DNA from: Enterovibrio norvegicus_B
GTDB taxonomy: Bacteria; Pseudomonadota; Gammaproteobacteria; Enterobacterales; Vibrionaceae
NCBI RefSeq assembly: GCF_002876705.1
Contig: NZ_MDAG01000057.1
Coordinates: forward strand, 708,458-772,457
Reading direction: 5' to 3'
DNA: 64,000 nucleotides
Every line of letters begins with the position of its first letter. Position 1 is the stretch's first letter. The notes beneath the pieces were generated by a model. It was given only the letters and a program-made list of their open reading frames with translations, searched no databases and was not told where the DNA came from. Positions 61,014 through 64,000 of this stretch are shown here, one piece after another. The position numbers and the translations under genes were made by a program.

Positions 61014-64000
61014 GTGCCTGCATCAAAAAATGATAATCACCACAGAAAGAATACATTTCGCCGCCCAACCCCACGATCAGCCCTCTACTCCCTGGGAGTT
61101 ATCGCTGTTTGTGGTGTCGCGGTGTTCGGCTTTGTTGATGAACGTTTCAATGCATCACCTCACACAGAAAACGCATCAAAAAAAGGGGAATTCTCGCCGT
61201 CTGCTGCCCCATACAAGAATGTGCCCGCCATTCCCAAACCCGCTCTCGCCTTTTCAAATACCCTTGCGGGAAAGGGCATTCAAGTACCTAATGATCCAGA
61301 GCGCCTTTGGTTACAAACCTCCATCGAGAAACACCCAGACAGCCCCTATTGGCGTCAGCAAGTTCAAGATCACCTCGCTCAAGCAAGAACCCCTGGCTGG
61401 GTAAAGTTTGAGCGTTACCAACTTGAAAAGAATCGCGACCCACTTTTGCTACCCACATTTGCACGCATGGTGGAATCTGACCACGCTCCTGATGTGTTAA
61501 CGGTGAGGATCAACGACGATGCAGTGAGTGAAACCGCGCTGCTCGATATTGGCCTGACCCATGCTCGTCCCGTGGATGCGTCAGACCCTCAAGGGCGAGT
61601 GCACATCTACACCATCCCCAACGACATGGCATTCGGCGAAGCGCTTGAAAGCGTCAACGCCCACCCAGCCGTGGCGTATGCAGAGCCTGACTACCTGATT
61701 GAGTGGGCTCTGGCTCCAAACGAATCCAACGATGGGATCAGCAATGGCACGGCATGGTGGCTCAATCAGATTCGCGCCTATGACGCATGGGACACCATCA
61801 CAGATGCATCTGCCATTGGCCCTATCGCCGTTTATGACCAAGGGATACTGCGTAGCCATGAAGACTTGCAAGGCAACTTCTGGATAAACCCAGATGAAAT
61901 AGCCGGCAATGGCGTTGATGATGATAACAATGGCATTGTCGATGACATTAATGGCCGGACCAATCGCGTATTCGGCGGGCACGGTACACCCGTAGCAGGA
62001 ACCATATGTGGCCGCGGTGACAACAATATTGGTTACGTCGGCAGTGCGTGGACCTGTCAGCTAATGGACACGGGTGGCCCGCTAAGTTTTGCGGCGGCGG
62101 TGTCAGATGCGATGGCCTCGCTCGTTTATGCCACTGACAAAGGATCGAAAATTTCGAACCATAGTTGGGGTATCCGTGGTTCATATAGCCAAGCGTTCAA
62201 AGACGTCATCACTGACATCGAAGATGATAATCACCTGATGGTTATCGCATCACACAACTTCAATTCCAACATTGATTCCAGCCCTGTTTATCCCGCGTCA
62301 TATGATAACGACAACATTCTGAGCATCGCTGCATCTAACCGAAGCGAAGGCCGAATTAGCTATTCAAACTATGGTGCCGTCAGTGTTGATATTGCCGCGC
62401 CAACAGAATTCAACACGGTCAATTCGAGCGGTGGCTATTCAGGATTTAGTGGGACATCTCAAGCGACACCCGTGATGACGGGTGTCATCGCACTTGCATG
62501 GTCCATGGATCCGTCCATGACGTTCCGAGAAATCAAAAACCTCGTGATGAGCACCGCGCGACCTGTTGCCGCATGGCAAGGATTAACGCGTTCTGGCGCA
62601 ATCGTAGACATGAAAACCCTGGTTGAGTCTGTGATTGTCGATACCGACGGTGATGGCATTCTCGATGATGTGGATACCGATGACGACAACGACGGTGTAC
62701 TCGACGTTGACGATGCGTTCCCGAAAGACCCCAATGAAACCGTCGACACTGACGGTGATGGCATCGGCAACAACACAGATACCGATGATGATGGCGACGG
62801 TGTTTCCGATGCCGATGACTGGCGTCCACTTGACCCATCAGAACAGTACGATACTGACGGTGATGGTGTAGGCAACAACACTGACAACGACGACGATGAT
62901 GACGGCGTTGAAGATGCTAACGATGCCTTCCCGCTCGACGCGACAGAAACCACGGATTCTGACGGCGATGGCGTTGGCGATAACACAGACACCTTCCCGA
63001 ATGATCCAAACGAAACAACCGATTCTGATGGCGATGGCGTCGGTGATAACGGAGATATCGACCGTGATAACGATGGCCTTGCCGATGAATTAGAATCTCG
63101 TACACAAGCAGATATTACGGATTGGCCTGTGTTAACAGGTAACGCAACATTTGCTGACGATGTGCTTTCTGCCAATGGCGGTTCGTGGGGTTATCAAGCT
63201 AACTCTGCCCGAATCTCCACGTATGGTTTTAGCGACAACTACCAATTTAGCTTTAATATTGATGCACTCGGCACCTACAACATGATCGGGCTTGGCAATG
63301 TTGAAAGCTCTGCAAGTTATACCGACATTGATTACGCCTTCTATCTCGTTGGCGGTTCTTTGCGCATCTATGAGAGCGGCACTTCACGCGGTACATTTGG
63401 CACCATTGCGGTGGGTGATACGTTATCCATCGACGTCGCAGAAGGGACGATTACCTATCGTCGCAATGACACGGTTGTTCGCGAAGTGACTTACAGCAGC
63501 GACACACCAGATTTCTATGTGGACTCTAGCTTCTACAGCGGCGCTATTCGATTGAGTGAACTGCAAATCACCCCGCTTTCTGGCGCAGGTTTCTCTGCCA
63601 ATGCGGATGGCGATGCTTACGCTAACGATGTCGATCTTGATAGTGATAACGACACCATTCCGGATGTGATCGAAGCAGGCTTAGCAGACAGTGATGGTAG
63701 CCTGACGGTTGATAGCATTGATCTCCAAGGCTCTGTCGATCCCGCCCCTGATTCAGACAATGACGGCATTCCAGACTTCCTCGATCTCGAAAGCCAGAAT
63801 GCTGAAAATGACGGCACCGCCTTCGACATGCACGGTTACCACTTCGCAGCCTTCGACACTAACGGTGACGGCATGCTCAACCTTCAAGATGGCGAAGGGG
63901 GTAGCGATGTGAATGGTAACGGGGTTGACGATCGTGCCGAAGACTCGGACGGTGATGGTATCTCCAACCCGAACGATGAAGACGATGACAACGACGGCAC
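61014..64000 (+). CDS. Secreted subtilisin-like protease with type-3 (calcium-binding) repeats, partial
   Basis: The frame begins with GTG at 61014 (GAAGGG upstream, in-frame stop just before it) and continues past the right end after 995 codons. A signal or membrane segment lies at about 23-44. An inhibitor-I9-like propeptide precedes the S8 domain, whose triad is Asp275 (YDQG in place of the usual DTG), His323 (GHGTPVAG) and Ser482 (GTSQATP). From about 542, Asp-rich DxDGDGxxDxxD repeats of the thrombospondin type 3 kind alternate with a beta-rich module (about 705-860). Such proteases are secreted and calcium-stabilised. The end and any C-terminal anchor are not seen. Confidence 0.9.
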   Translation, partial: MPASKNDNHHRKNTFRRPTPRSALYSLGVIAVCGVAVFGFVDERFNASPHTENASKKGEFSPSAAPYKNVPAIPKPALAFSNTLAGKGIQVPNDPERLWLQTSIEKHPDSPYWRQQVQDHLAQARTPGWVKFERYQLEKNRDPLLLPTFARMVESDHAPDVLTVRINDDAVSETALLDIGLTHARPVDASDPQGRVHIYTIPNDMAFGEALESVNAHPAVAYAEPDYLIEWALAPNESNDGISNGTAWWLNQIRAYDAWDTITDASAIGPIAVYDQGILRSHEDLQGNFWINPDEIAGNGVDDDNNGIVDDINGRTNRVFGGHGTPVAGTICGRGDNNIGYVGSAWTCQLMDTGGPLSFAAAVSDAMASLVYATDKGSKISNHSWGIRGSYSQAFKDVITDIEDDNHLMVIASHNFNSNIDSSPVYPASYDNDNILSIAASNRSEGRISYSNYGAVSVDIAAPTEFNTVNSSGGYSGFSGTSQATPVMTGVIALAWSMDPSMTFREIKNLVMSTARPVAAWQGLTRSGAIVDMKTLVESVIVDTDGDGILDDVDTDDDNDGVLDVDDAFPKDPNETVDTDGDGIGNNTDTDDDGDGVSDADDWRPLDPSEQYDTDGDGVGNNTDNDDDDDGVEDANDAFPLDATETTDSDGDGVGDNTDTFPNDPNETTDSDGDGVGDNGDIDRDNDGLADELESRTQADITDWPVLTGNATFADDVLSANGGSWGYQANSARISTYGFSDNYQFSFNIDALGTYNMIGLGNVESSASYTDIDYAFYLVGGSLRIYESGTSRGTFGTIAVGDTLSIDVAEGTITYRRNDTVVREVTYSSDTPDFYVDSSFYSGAIRLSELQITPLSGAGFSANADGDAYANDVDLDSDNDTIPDVIEAGLADSDGSLTVDSIDLQGSVDPAPDSDNDGIPDFLDLESQNAENDGTAFDMHGYHFAAFDTNGDGMLNLQDGEGGSDVNGNGVDDRAEDSDGDGISNPNDEDDDNDG

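Overview
The window reads as a gammaproteobacterial chromosome, most probably from the family Vibrionaceae. The reasons are an AttEFGH-type ABC system, a TcpP/TcpH-like membrane regulator pair, DUF2058 and DUF2786 proteins, an OmpA-type porin, and an enterobacterial-style bcr / rsuA / radD / rplY gene neighbourhood. Base composition looks moderate (high forties percent GC by eye), which would suit Enterovibrio, Grimontia or Vibrio, but the genus cannot be fixed from this sequence. No rRNA, tRNA, CRISPR array or intact insertion sequence was seen. An assembly gap of 794 N lies at 8080-8873.

Layout. 1-3951 (minus): AttE ATPase, fused AttF/G permease and AttH lipocalin-like protein. 4410-20262: mostly housekeeping or conserved genes (SDR-DUF2867, Bcr, RsuA, acetyltransferase, RadD, ribosomal protein L25, DUF1289, PolB, EamA transporter, DUF2786, OmpA, gamma-glutamylcyclotransferase). 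20444-30028: M32 carboxypeptidase, an HTTM-DCC membrane fusion, a three-gene operon pairing an adenosylhomocysteinase-like protein with a possible non-haem iron enzyme, and the TcpP/TcpH-like pair.

30100-47156 is a large catabolic island. A sugar-type ABC importer is split across a divergent promoter region. A long plus-strand operon follows, with a HisD-like dehydrogenase, an SDR, a LacI regulator, a bicupin, an alpha/beta hydrolase, an RraA-like protein and a TRAP transporter. Four SnoaL/NTF2-like genes are interspersed. Many genes overlap by 1-4 bases, which argues for one pathway; the substrate is unknown.

47621-56654 is the best candidate for an undescribed system. A 40-residue proline-rich peptide gene ending in Cys-Cys-Gly-Thr-Pro is followed by an ABC exporter, an HlyD-type adaptor and a MacB-type ATPase and permease. 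A convergent operon encodes an acyl carrier protein, a ketosynthase, a FabZ-like dehydratase, two GNAT acyltransferases and a CPBP membrane protease. Together they suggest a ribosomal peptide that is fatty-acylated and exported; this is inference.

56655-64000: a decayed copy of the hydrolase/RraA junction from the catabolic island, an exported RidA-like protein, a RecQ-family helicase, and the start of a large secreted subtilase with calcium-binding type-3 repeats that runs off the right end.
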